Shown here: piece after piece, positions 8,975 to 17,171 of the stretch
Layout of the letters: each line of letters begins with the position of its first letter
Position numbering within the stretch: the first letter of the stretch is position 1
Assembly (NCBI GenBank): GCA_035489435.1
Contig: DATHKG010000015.1
Direction: 5' to 3' (one strand)
Source: DATHKG01 sp035489435
GTDB taxonomy: Bacteria; Bacteroidota; Bacteroidia; Chitinophagales; Chitinophagaceae
DNA length: 64,000 nucleotides
Made by a program: the position numbers and the translations under genes
The notes under the pieces: generated by a model
The model's input: only the letters and a program-made list of their open reading frames with translations
What the model was told of the DNA's origin: nothing
The model's database searches: none

Positions 8975-11233
8975 ATGGAAAGTCCAAAATTAAAAGCATT
9001 TCTACCCGTTTTTTACCTAGTATGGTCAGACGATCTTTTAACTCAGAAAGAACTGGGCACCTTAAGCGAATTTATCAGATCGCAGGACTGGCTCAGTGAC
9101 CATGAACAGGAGATACTGCTTTCTAACGTTGATATATCATCGCCGCCTTCACGTCAGCAACTTGCAAAATGGAAACAGGAGATACAAAAAAGTTTGCAGG
9201 CAAATCCCGAAGCAACCGGAATTTTTGATCTTTCTGTGTGGCTTTCTAATGATGATGAGTCGATTATCCGGTTAAAACCGAAATTCTCGAAACTTGAAAA
9301 TGATCTTGGAATTTTGGGGGATGAGATCGTTACAAATTTCAGCAGCCATACAAAAACGCTCACCTCGGGTTATCAAACCATAAGTAGTTTCGACATACAA
9401 AAACTGACGGCTATACTTGATGGTCCCCAGGCACTCATCATCCGCAAAGTGAAACTGTTGCTGAGCCGGCCTGAGTTTGCATATGAAACATCCACGGATA
9501 TTAACGTATACCGGGAAAAAGTTTATGAATGGTGCAAGACCCTGGCAAGGGAAAATCTTGGCAATATGGGATATCCACATCAGTATGGTGGTGGGGAAAA
9601 CATGGCGGAATATTTTGCTATCATGGAAACGCTCAGCTATCATGATCTCAGTCTTGTAATAAAATTTGGTGTACAGTTCGGATTATGGGGAATGAGTGTT
9701 CAGTCGCTGGGTACTGAAAAACATCATCGGAAATATCTTGCTGATATCGGCTCGCTCAAAATACCCGGTTGTTTTGCAATGACAGAAACAAACCATGGTT
9801 CAAACGTAAAAGGTATTGAAACCACGGCAACCTATGATCAAAATAATAAAACATTTGTGATCCATACTCCCCATCCCGAAGCCAGGAAGGAATATATTGG
9901 CAATGCTGCGGTACACGGACAAATGGCGACTGTATTTGCCAAACTTATTATCAAGGGAAAAGACTATGGCGTAAATGCCTTTATAGTATCCCTTCGTGAT
10001 ACTAACGGGGAGGTGCAACCGGGAATTGTGATTGGCGATTGCGGTCATAAAATGGGCTTGAATGGTGTTGATAATGGAACAATCATTTTTAACCAGGTGA
10101 TCATTCCAAAAGAGAATATGCTTGATCGGTTCGCTTCTGTGAATGAAGCAGGTGAATTTGAGAGCCCGATCCCAAGCGATAACAGGCGTTTCTTTACGAT
10201 GTTGGGCACCCTGGTAGGTGGAAGGATAGGAATCCCCAGGTCAGCGTTGTCTGCAGCCAAATCAGGACTTGCTATAGCTATCAGGTACAGTGATCGCAGA
10301 AGGCAGTTTGGCCCGGAAGGAGGTTTAGAGGTTCCGATTCTTAATTACCGCATGCACCAAAGACGGCTGATGCCGCTACTGGCGCGGAGTTATGCTATTC
10401 ATTTCGGCCTGCAATATCTCACCCGTCGCTATCTTGGTAAAAGCGAATCAGAGATGCAGGAGATAGAAGCACTGGCTGCGGGGATGAAATCTTATTCAAC
10501 CTGGAGTACCACCGATATTTTACAGGAATGCCGCGAGGCTTGTGGTGGCAAAGGATACCTGTCGGAGAACCGTCTTAATGCATTAAAAAATGACACAGAG
10601 ATCTATACCACTTTTGAGGGTGATAATACTGTGCTGATGCAACTGGTTGCGAAGAACCGGCTGGCAGAATTCAGGAAAGCATTTGGTCAAATGAACGCGG
10701 TGGGCATGATCTACTATGTATATGAGAATGCAAAAACGGCTCTCTCAGAAAAAAATCCAATTGTTACGCGCAAAACAGATGAGGCGCATTTGCTGGATGA
10801 TCAGTTCCACCTGCAAGCATTGGAGCATCGTGAGAAGACAACGCTGGCATCAGCTGCAAGAAGGATAAAAAAACTGATAGACAGCGGTCTTGATTCATAT
10901 GACGCATTTAATGTTACACAACACCAGATGGTTGATTTAGCCCGGGCCTGGCTTGACCGGATTATTTTTGAGCAGTTTCAACTTGCTGTGGTAAAAGTGG
11001 AAGAGGAAAAAGTAAGGGCCGCACTCATCCGTTTACAACAATTATTTGCTCTATCAGTCATTGAACAAAACAAAGGTTGGTACCTGGAAGATGGTTATAT
11101 GGAGGCTGTAAAAACCAAGGCCATCCGCAAGATGGTAAACCAGCTTTGCTGGGATATCAGGAAAGATGCTGTGCCGCTGGTTCAGGCATTTGATATTCCC
11201 GATTCATGCCTTGCAGCACCTATAGCTTTCTAG
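8975..11233 (+). CDS. Acyl-CoA dehydrogenase/oxidase family protein
   Basis: The start chosen is ATG 8975, preceded by AGCAGGA; a TTG at 8954 would add seven residues. The 752-residue protein is longer than ordinary acyl-CoA dehydrogenases (about 380-600) and fits the acyl-CoA oxidase-like subfamily. Marks are the flavin/substrate region CFAMTETNHGSNVKGIET near residue 270, RRRQFGPEGG near 445, CREACGGKGYLSENR near 525, and TTFEGDNTVLMQLVAKNRL near 550, where oxidase-type enzymes keep their active-site Glu. It would catalyse alpha,beta-desaturation of an acyl-CoA in beta-oxidation or branched-chain catabolism. Chain-length preference and electron acceptor cannot be told from sequence. No other beta-oxidation gene is adjacent. 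Confidence 0.85.
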   Translation: MESPKLKAFLPVFYLVWSDDLLTQKELGTLSEFIRSQDWLSDHEQEILLSNVDISSPPSRQQLAKWKQEIQKSLQANPEATGIFDLSVWLSNDDESIIRLKPKFSKLENDLGILGDEIVTNFSSHTKTLTSGYQTISSFDIQKLTAILDGPQALIIRKVKLLLSRPEFAYETSTDINVYREKVYEWCKTLARENLGNMGYPHQYGGGENMAEYFAIMETLSYHDLSLVIKFGVQFGLWGMSVQSLGTEKHHRKYLADIGSLKIPGCFAMTETNHGSNVKGIETTATYDQNNKTFVIHTPHPEARKEYIGNAAVHGQMATVFAKLIIKGKDYGVNAFIVSLRDTNGEVQPGIVIGDCGHKMGLNGVDNGTIIFNQVIIPKENMLDRFASVNEAGEFESPIPSDNRRFFTMLGTLVGGRIGIPRSALSAAKSGLAIAIRYSDRRRQFGPEGGLEVPILNYRMHQRRLMPLLARSYAIHFGLQYLTRRYLGKSESEMQEIEALAAGMKSYSTWSTTDILQECREACGGKGYLSENRLNALKNDTEIYTTFEGDNTVLMQLVAKNRLAEFRKAFGQMNAVGMIYYVYENAKTALSEKNPIVTRKTDEAHLLDDQFHLQALEHREKTTLASAARRIKKLIDSGLDSYDAFNVTQHQMVDLARAWLDRIIFEQFQLAVVKVEEEKVRAALIRLQQLFALSVIEQNKGWYLEDGYMEAVKTKAIRKMVNQLCWDIRKDAVPLVQAFDIPDSCLAAPIAF

Positions 11234-11256
11234 ATGTAAACATTTTTACCCTGCTG

Positions 11257-11712
11257 CTATTTCTTACCGGCGTTCAGATCAGACAATGCTTTTTCGATTC
11301 TGCGCTGTCTTGTTTCTTCCGTTTTGGCTTGCCCTATGGGAAGCACATAACGTTGTTTAGCACTGTACGACAATCCTTCAAAAAATTTCAACGCTTTCTT
11401 ATCCTTGTTGAGCGCTTTTGTAAAATCTTCCGGGAGATCTACTTCTCTTGGCTCGGTGTCAAGTTCCAGGCTTATGTCCATTTTATCGCCGCCCTTTACA
11501 TTCGCAAGGTTACGGCGTTCCGCACTCAAAGGGATCAGGAATTTACCGCCCATAACCGCAATGGTAGATCGATAGTTAAATCCGTTTAATGAAACGTTTA
11601 CTGCGGGACGTTTTCCTGCCCCGAGTTTTTCCACTACTGCCCCGGGAACTTCGATACCTGTGTTATTCCCTTCCTGTAAGATAATTGTGTTGAACTTTAC
11701 TTTTGTTGCCAT
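11257..11712 (-). CDS. DUF1905/YdeI (OmdA)-like protein
   Basis: The 151-residue protein has an N-terminal DUF1905 barrel-like half (KVKFNTIILQEGNNTGIEVP, NVSLNGFNYRSTIAVMGGKFLIPLSAERR) and a C-terminal YdeI/OmpD-associated half (EVDLPEDFTKALNKDKKALKFFEGLSYSAKQRYVLPI). The length is normal for the two-domain form. It has no signal peptide or membrane segment. The biochemical role of the family is not established. It converges on the acyl-CoA dehydrogenase gene with a 23-base gap. Confidence 0.8.
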   Translation of the reverse strand: MATKVKFNTIILQEGNNTGIEVPGAVVEKLGAGKRPAVNVSLNGFNYRSTIAVMGGKFLIPLSAERRNLANVKGGDKMDISLELDTEPREVDLPEDFTKALNKDKKALKFFEGLSYSAKQRYVLPIGQAKTEETRQRRIEKALSDLNAGKK

Positions 11713-12018
11713 AATAATAATTTGATTTGCTTGTAATGACCTTATTTGTTTGTAAAGAACTGATTTGTTTAATTAAAAATATCAATAAAACATGATCCGC
11801 CTTATGGGCGATTGCGACATATTGAGGGGGCAACTACAACCAGGTTATCCCGGTTCTCCTTTTGGTTTTGAATCACGCCGTACACCCTATGTCCGATAAC
11901 GGGCATTTGTGTTGGTGCTCCGATTTGCAATGACTTACATATCAAATAACTAAAATCTGGCTTAGTTATTTCGGTGATTTTGGGTTAAGCCTATTTCAAA
12001 AAAGCCAAAACTCCCCAG
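11713..12018. other. Divergent intergenic region, no gene
   Basis: About 306 bases separate the YdeI-like gene (minus) and the ABC permease gene (plus). No reading frame is convincing. The only structure seen is the 10-base inverted repeat at 11944-11971, listed separately. Confidence 0.6.
11944..11971. promoter_or_regulatory. Perfect 10-base inverted repeat, candidate operator
   Basis: AAATAACTAA and TTAGTTATTT are exact inverted copies separated by 8 bases, ending 47 bases before the start of the FtsX/MacB permease gene. No T-run follows, so an operator is more likely than a terminator. The AACTAA..TTAGTT half-sites are like those of small dimeric repressors, but no regulator gene is adjacent. 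Confidence 0.4.
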
Positions 12019-14433
12019 ATGTTCAGGAATTATATCAAAACAGCGATCCGGAGCCTTATAAAAGGAAAAACATTTTCTTTCATAAATATTTTCGGTCTAA
12101 CGGTTGGTCTAACCGCTTTTCTCCTGATAGCATTATACATCTTTGATGAGCTGACCTATGATGCTTCTCATAAAAATGGTGATCGCATCTATAGGGTTAT
12201 TACAGAGCTGGCTTCTATTGATGGGAAGCAAATAAAAAGAGCCGGTAGTGCTTACCAGGTTGGTCAACGCGCGAGGACAGATCTGCCAGGTGTTGCAGAT
12301 GTTGCCAGTATCGCACCATTGGGGAGAGCTAATATTTCATCTGTAGGAAATACAAATGTTTTCTATGAAGATTTCTTCATCGCTAATCCAGGCTTCCTGA
12401 CAACATTTGATTTTCCATTACTACAGGGTGATCGTAAAACTGCGCTCAATGGTCCGCATACAGTAATTCTCACCGAATCTTCGGCAAAAAAAATGTTCGG
12501 GACTACAGATGTAATAGGCAAACAATTGAATGTGGACCGCGACAGCGTTCCCTGCAAAATCACGGCTGTTCTGAAAGACTTTCCCGTTAACTCTCATATA
12601 AGTTTTAATTTCTGTTTTTCGGAAGACGCTATGGGAGTTACAGGATTCCGGAATTACCTGATCAATGATTGGAGTTCGGGCACTTTCGCATCATATCTAC
12701 TTCTTGATGCTGATGTTGATCCGACCCGTATTGAAGCGCAGGTTGGTGAGCTGGTTTCGGCAAATAACAAAAGCGCAAATAAAGACAAACGCCGGTTTTT
12801 GTTGCAACCATTAAAAGATATTCATTTTTACTCCGGCGATATAGAAGGAGGAATGACTGAAAATGGCAATATCACTTATATCTATGTATTTGCGGTACTC
12901 GGCTTTTTTGTTTTGCTAATTGCTTCTATCAATTATATGAATCTTACAACTGCCCGTTTTGTTAACCGGGCAAAAGAAGTTGCTGTTAGGAAAGTAGCGG
13001 GTGCATCAAGGAACAACCTGATAACCCAGTTTACATCGGAAGCATTTGTTGTTACTTTGATTTCAATATTACTTGCACTCGCGCTTGTAAAGTTGTTGTT
13101 ACCACAGTTCAATGATTTCACAGGTAAAAAACTTGTGTTGGGGTTCCAGACTGATTATCGCATCTGGTTTGGTATTGTGATCATCGCTTTGTTCGTTGGT
13201 TTATTTTCAGGACTATACCCCGCATTTTTTCAATCAAGGTTAAAGCCAATTCAATTATTCAAAAGAAAGATTAATATCGGCCGTGGCAATATATCACTGC
13301 GAAGTGCATTGGTGGTTTTTCAATTTGCTATTGCGATTGTTATGATCGTGGCCACGATTGTTGTTTATACCCAGCTGAAATATGTAAACTCAAAAGATAT
13401 GGGGTTCAGCAAAGATCAGTTGGTTGTGATTGATATTAATAGCGGGAAGGTCCGTCGCCAGGCGGAAACTATTAAAACTGAACTCGGTAAAATACCACAG
13501 GTTAAGGATGTTTCTGTTTCATCAAGAGTGCCGGGGGAATGGAAAAATCTTGTGACCATAAAAGCGCTGGGTGAAAAAATAAAATCAATCGAAGGTGCTG
13601 ATATGTATTTTCTCGGGATAGATGATAAGTTCCTGCAAACTTATTCCATCAAACTATTGGAAGGAAGAAATTTTTATAACACGAATGCTGATTCAGCCGG
13701 GATAATTATCAACCAGGTAGCTGCAAAGGAATTTGGTATTTCAAAAGCTGCTGATCAGTTAATCTCCATTTCGGTAGGAGATGAGGCATTCAAGGCAAGG
13801 GCTGTTGGCATTGTTGCCGATTTTAATTATCAATCTCTGAGGCAGCCGGTGGCGCCACTGATAATGGCTTATGAAAAAAATCCTGTGCAGATGATAGATT
13901 ATTTCACCGCAAAGGTGAATGCGCAGAATATTCCGGAAACCCTAAAGCAAATGGAAGCAGTGGTTCAGGGAATTGATCAGCAACACCTGTTTGAGTATCA
14001 TTTCCTGGACAAACAATGGGCCTTGTTTTACCAGCAGGACCGTATCAGGGAAACTGTTTTTATGATTGTTGCAGGGCTTACAATTTTGATTGCTTGTCTT
14101 GGATTATTCGGTTTGGCTACCTATGCAGCGGAGCAACGGATAAAGGAAATTGGAATACGGCGTGTACTCGGCGCAAGTGTTCCGGGTATATTGGTAATGT
14201 TCTCTAAAGATTTTCTGCGACTGGTTTTAATTTCTATTGTTATTGCATTTCCCATTTCTATCTGGGCTATGAGTAAATGGCTGGATGATTTTGCATACCG
14301 GGTAAATATCAGTTGGTGGATGCTGACGATGGCAGGAGGTCTTGCAATATTTATAGCAATATTTACGAGTAGTTTCCAGGCGGCCAGGGCTGCTATTACA
14401 AACCCCGTTAAGAGTTTAAGGACAGATGGTTGA
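12019..14433 (+). CDS. FtsX/MacB-type ABC transporter permease
   Basis: This 804-residue protein has the duplicated Bacteroidota permease layout. A first membrane helix (about 19-43, IFGLTVGLTAFLLIALYIF) is followed by a periplasmic MacB-like core domain. An FtsX domain with three helices spans about 285-405 and includes the ARFVNRAKEVAVRKVAGAS motif. Then come a second N-terminal helix (about 430-455), a second periplasmic domain, and a final FtsX domain (about 680-795, EQRIKEIGIRRVLGAS). It would move lipids, lipoproteins or peptides or transmit mechanical force, together with an ATPase. No ATP-binding subunit gene lies next to it, so its partner is elsewhere. Confidence 0.88.
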   Translation: MFRNYIKTAIRSLIKGKTFSFINIFGLTVGLTAFLLIALYIFDELTYDASHKNGDRIYRVITELASIDGKQIKRAGSAYQVGQRARTDLPGVADVASIAPLGRANISSVGNTNVFYEDFFIANPGFLTTFDFPLLQGDRKTALNGPHTVILTESSAKKMFGTTDVIGKQLNVDRDSVPCKITAVLKDFPVNSHISFNFCFSEDAMGVTGFRNYLINDWSSGTFASYLLLDADVDPTRIEAQVGELVSANNKSANKDKRRFLLQPLKDIHFYSGDIEGGMTENGNITYIYVFAVLGFFVLLIASINYMNLTTARFVNRAKEVAVRKVAGASRNNLITQFTSEAFVVTLISILLALALVKLLLPQFNDFTGKKLVLGFQTDYRIWFGIVIIALFVGLFSGLYPAFFQSRLKPIQLFKRKINIGRGNISLRSALVVFQFAIAIVMIVATIVVYTQLKYVNSKDMGFSKDQLVVIDINSGKVRRQAETIKTELGKIPQVKDVSVSSRVPGEWKNLVTIKALGEKIKSIEGADMYFLGIDDKFLQTYSIKLLEGRNFYNTNADSAGIIINQVAAKEFGISKAADQLISISVGDEAFKARAVGIVADFNYQSLRQPVAPLIMAYEKNPVQMIDYFTAKVNAQNIPETLKQMEAVVQGIDQQHLFEYHFLDKQWALFYQQDRIRETVFMIVAGLTILIACLGLFGLATYAAEQRIKEIGIRRVLGASVPGILVMFSKDFLRLVLISIVIAFPISIWAMSKWLDDFAYRVNISWWMLTMAGGLAIFIAIFTSSFQAARAAITNPVKSLRTDG

Positions 14434-14479
14434 GATAAATTCGCTGGGTTGGGATAGTGGCAAGCAGGATAGGGAAAAT

Positions 14480-15667
14480 TTATTTTATTAAAGTTTCATA
14501 CAAAGTATTGATGGTGCTTCTCAAAACTTCATTGGTTCCCTCCGTATAAACAGGATTACAACCATTGGTTATCACTACAAAGCCAAATTTCTTTTTGGGA
14601 TCAAAAAACATTGCACTGTATAGACCATAAGCTGAACCTGTATGGCCAATCAATGTTTTTCCTTTTATCAGCTTGTCAGTATTCCAGAGTGCAAGACCAT
14701 AGCCTTCTTTGACGGCGACTACGGATTGCATGAGCCTGGCACTTTTTTTTGAAATGATCCGGCGACCTTTCCCGGTTTTGTTTTTGCCAAAATTCATGTG
14801 CATCATCATATATTTCGCAAGGTCCACGGCGGATATTTTCATTCCACCTGTTGGCGAAAATATCGGAGTGCTGTAACCCATTACATAATTAACTATTTCC
14901 TCACGGCGTGGTGCATACGCCGAAGTTGCTGCTTTAAACATTTTAGTCGCAGAGTCCAATTCATATAGTGTGGCAAATAACTCATTATTAAGCGAATCAA
15001 CACAATAGCCCGCATTCAAACCCAGCGGTGTGATAATCTGTTGCCTGATAAAATTGTCGAAGCGAATGCTTGTTGCTTTTTCCAGCACAGCACCAAGCAT
15101 ATTAAAATTGAGGTTACAATACTGGTAGCCTTCACCGGGAGCGTAGTCGTTGTAGCACCTGGCCCAATTGTTATTTTTTGCAGGATTAATTACATCCAGG
15201 TTAAAATATCCCTGGCTGTCATTGATGCCAGAGGTATGGGAGAGTACCATTTTCAAGGTTATAATCCGGTCAGGATGTTTTGGATTTCTAATGGGGAAGC
15301 CGATCAGTTTTCCGAAATCGGCATCGAGCGATAGCCTGCCCTGTTCAACAAGTTTCATAACAGCGGTGGCAGAAAACGATTTTGATATTGATGCGATCCG
15401 GAAAAGATGATTGCTGGCAAGCGGTGTTTTCGTTTCGATATCTTTATAGCCAAAAGCTTTTGTGTAAAACAGCTTATTGTTTTTGACAACTGCTACTGAA
15501 AGTCCAACGACTTCCAGTTTTTGCATGATGGTTTGAATTTCAGCTTCTGCTTTTTCAGCTTCTGCTTTTTCGGGTTGCGCGGAACTTCTTAGAGTGATGA
15601 AAATGACGAGTAAAAAAATAGACAGGGTGCGAAACATATCTGCAATAAATAAGGTTTTGTTTTTCAT
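14480..15667 (-). CDS. Serine hydrolase (beta-lactamase/class C-like)
   Basis: The class C beta-lactamase-like triad is complete: SISK (SxxK nucleophile and base), YCN in GYQYCNLNF (YxN), and GHTGSAYG (H/K-T-G equivalent). The longest frame begins at 15706, inside the terminator of the preceding operon, so I use the ATG at 15667. A start at 15637 (MFRTLSIFLLVIF) is equally possible and begins directly with the signal peptide. A short EKAEAEKAEAE duplication follows the signal cleavage site. It is probably a periplasmic esterase, D-amino-peptidase or transpeptidase-like enzyme rather than a true beta-lactamase. The substrate is unknown. Confidence 0.82.
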   Translation of the reverse strand: MKNKTLFIADMFRTLSIFLLVIFITLRSSAQPEKAEAEKAEAEIQTIMQKLEVVGLSVAVVKNNKLFYTKAFGYKDIETKTPLASNHLFRIASISKSFSATAVMKLVEQGRLSLDADFGKLIGFPIRNPKHPDRIITLKMVLSHTSGINDSQGYFNLDVINPAKNNNWARCYNDYAPGEGYQYCNLNFNMLGAVLEKATSIRFDNFIRQQIITPLGLNAGYCVDSLNNELFATLYELDSATKMFKAATSAYAPRREEIVNYVMGYSTPIFSPTGGMKISAVDLAKYMMMHMNFGKNKTGKGRRIISKKSARLMQSVVAVKEGYGLALWNTDKLIKGKTLIGHTGSAYGLYSAMFFDPKKKFGFVVITNGCNPVYTEGTNEVLRSTINTLYETLIK

Positions 15668-15690
15668 CATACTCATAATTAAAGTCGTGT

Positions 15691-15720
15691 AAAAAAAACG
15701 TCCCACCTGGAAGTGGGACG
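15691..15720 (-). terminator. Strong Rho-independent terminator of the SusCD-peptidase operon
   Basis: Read on the minus strand, CGTCCCAC, a 6-base loop and GTGGGACG form a perfect 8-bp stem followed by eight T residues. It lies 29 bases after the M20 peptidase stop and closes that operon. Confidence 0.9.
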
Positions 15721-15748
15721 ATAAAATTATATAAATAAAAAAAACAGC

Positions 15749-17074
15749 CTAATCTACCAGCCCCGCTTCAGAAACCAGTATTAATAAAGCATTCTGTATT
15801 GCCAGATGACCTTTATCATTTATCCACCATTCATCCAATGCATGTGCGCCGCCGCCGACACCACCTCTTCCGATCGTAACTGCAGGCACCCCTTTGGAGA
15901 TAGGAATATTCGAATCAGTTGAACTGATACCCAATCTCGGTGTAGCTCCCAACAACATGGCTGATGCCATACTCCTTTGTACCAGCGGGAGCGTATTGCT
16001 TTGCACACCGGAAGGACGGTCACCCACCAATGCCACATCCACAGTAAGATCACTGCCTCTTCTTTTCATTTGATTTTCTTCAGCCAGTGCTTTTTTTATA
16101 GCGCCCTGTAATAAGCTATCAATACCAGAAAGCCTGTCAGGTGATTCAGAGCGCATATCAACTTCCATCCATGATTCAAATGGAATGGCATTCACAGAAG
16201 TACCACCACCCATTACTCCGACATTGTAAGTAGTTTTCGCGCCACTGCGTGTATATGTGTTTGCCTCCAGTATAAAATAATGAATAGCCCTGGCTGATGC
16301 ATTATGTGGATTAACCAGGCCAAATGCGCCATAAGAATGTCCACCAGGACCTTTGAAAGTTATACGATAGCGATGCGAACCTGTACCACCTGAAGTAATA
16401 CCGCCGATGCCACCACCATCAATGGCTATATATGAATCAATCTTTGGCTTATTATCCATGAATAATTGTTTCACGCCTCTAAGATCCCCGAGGCCTTCTT
16501 CACCTACTACTCCTGCGAATAAGATATCAGCATCCGTTTTTACTTTTGCCTGCTTCATGGATTTCATGACAGCGAGTACCACGGCCAGACCGCGGGTATC
16601 ATCCCCGATGCCGGGAGCTTTTAATGTATCTCCCTTTTGCTTTACGGTTACATCGGTTCCTTCAGGAAATACTGTATCCAGGTGAGCTTCGAGTATAACT
16701 GTTTTTTTCCCTGACTTGCCTTTTATTAAGGCAAGTACATTCCCGGCTTTATCTATCCAGATTGAATCAGCACCTATCGCTTTCATCATCTCCCTGAATT
16801 TCTCTGCCCTTTTCTCTTCTTTAAAAGGCGGAGCTGGTATTTCATTAAGCGTTATCAGATTTCTATGCGTTTCCGGTTCCAGGTCCATGATTATTTTAAA
16901 AGCTGATTTGATAACCGCCTTCTCTGATAAACTCTTCATTTCAGTCTGATAGCGTTTATCTACTGCAACCTTTGCGGGTTCCTGCGCTTCAGCGCTACCA
17001 TCCTGGGCCTCTACACCGGAGATACTGAATATAATTAACGAAGCGAATGATATCCCTTTCAGGAATGATCTCAT
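15749..17074 (-). CDS. M20-family metallopeptidase, secreted
   Basis: The 441-residue protein has a signal peptide (residues 5-23, cleavage near VEA-Q) and all M20 two-zinc marks. His131 and Asp133 are in LEAHLDTVF, the bridging Asp158 is in GIGDDTRG, the catalytic Glu192 and ligand Glu193 are in VGEEGLGD, and the final His is in GGGAHALDEWW. A lid or dimerisation domain with GGHSYGAFG occurs near residue 245. Family members remove N-terminal residues or cleave small peptides. It is the last gene of the SusC-SusD-peptidase operon, 97 bases after the M14 gene, and ends 29 bases before a strong terminator. It likely finishes peptide breakdown in the periplasm. Confidence 0.9.
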   Translation of the reverse strand: MRSFLKGISFASLIIFSISGVEAQDGSAEAQEPAKVAVDKRYQTEMKSLSEKAVIKSAFKIIMDLEPETHRNLITLNEIPAPPFKEEKRAEKFREMMKAIGADSIWIDKAGNVLALIKGKSGKKTVILEAHLDTVFPEGTDVTVKQKGDTLKAPGIGDDTRGLAVVLAVMKSMKQAKVKTDADILFAGVVGEEGLGDLRGVKQLFMDNKPKIDSYIAIDGGGIGGITSGGTGSHRYRITFKGPGGHSYGAFGLVNPHNASARAIHYFILEANTYTRSGAKTTYNVGVMGGGTSVNAIPFESWMEVDMRSESPDRLSGIDSLLQGAIKKALAEENQMKRRGSDLTVDVALVGDRPSGVQSNTLPLVQRSMASAMLLGATPRLGISSTDSNIPISKGVPAVTIGRGGVGGGAHALDEWWINDKGHLAIQNALLILVSEAGLVD

Positions 17075-17102
17075 GTGATGATATTTAATGTGATGATATT
17101 TA
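17073..17102. repeat. Tandem 15-bp duplication at the M20 peptidase start
   Basis: ATGTGATGATATTTA occurs twice in direct tandem. The inner copy overlaps the start codon of the minus-strand M20 gene, so the duplication changes its 5' untranslated region. Confidence 0.8.
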
Positions 17103-17171
17103 GATTAAATGACTAAACTTACCTGGCAGTATATTTAACGGCTGTGAAAGCGGCTATTAAATCAACCTGCT

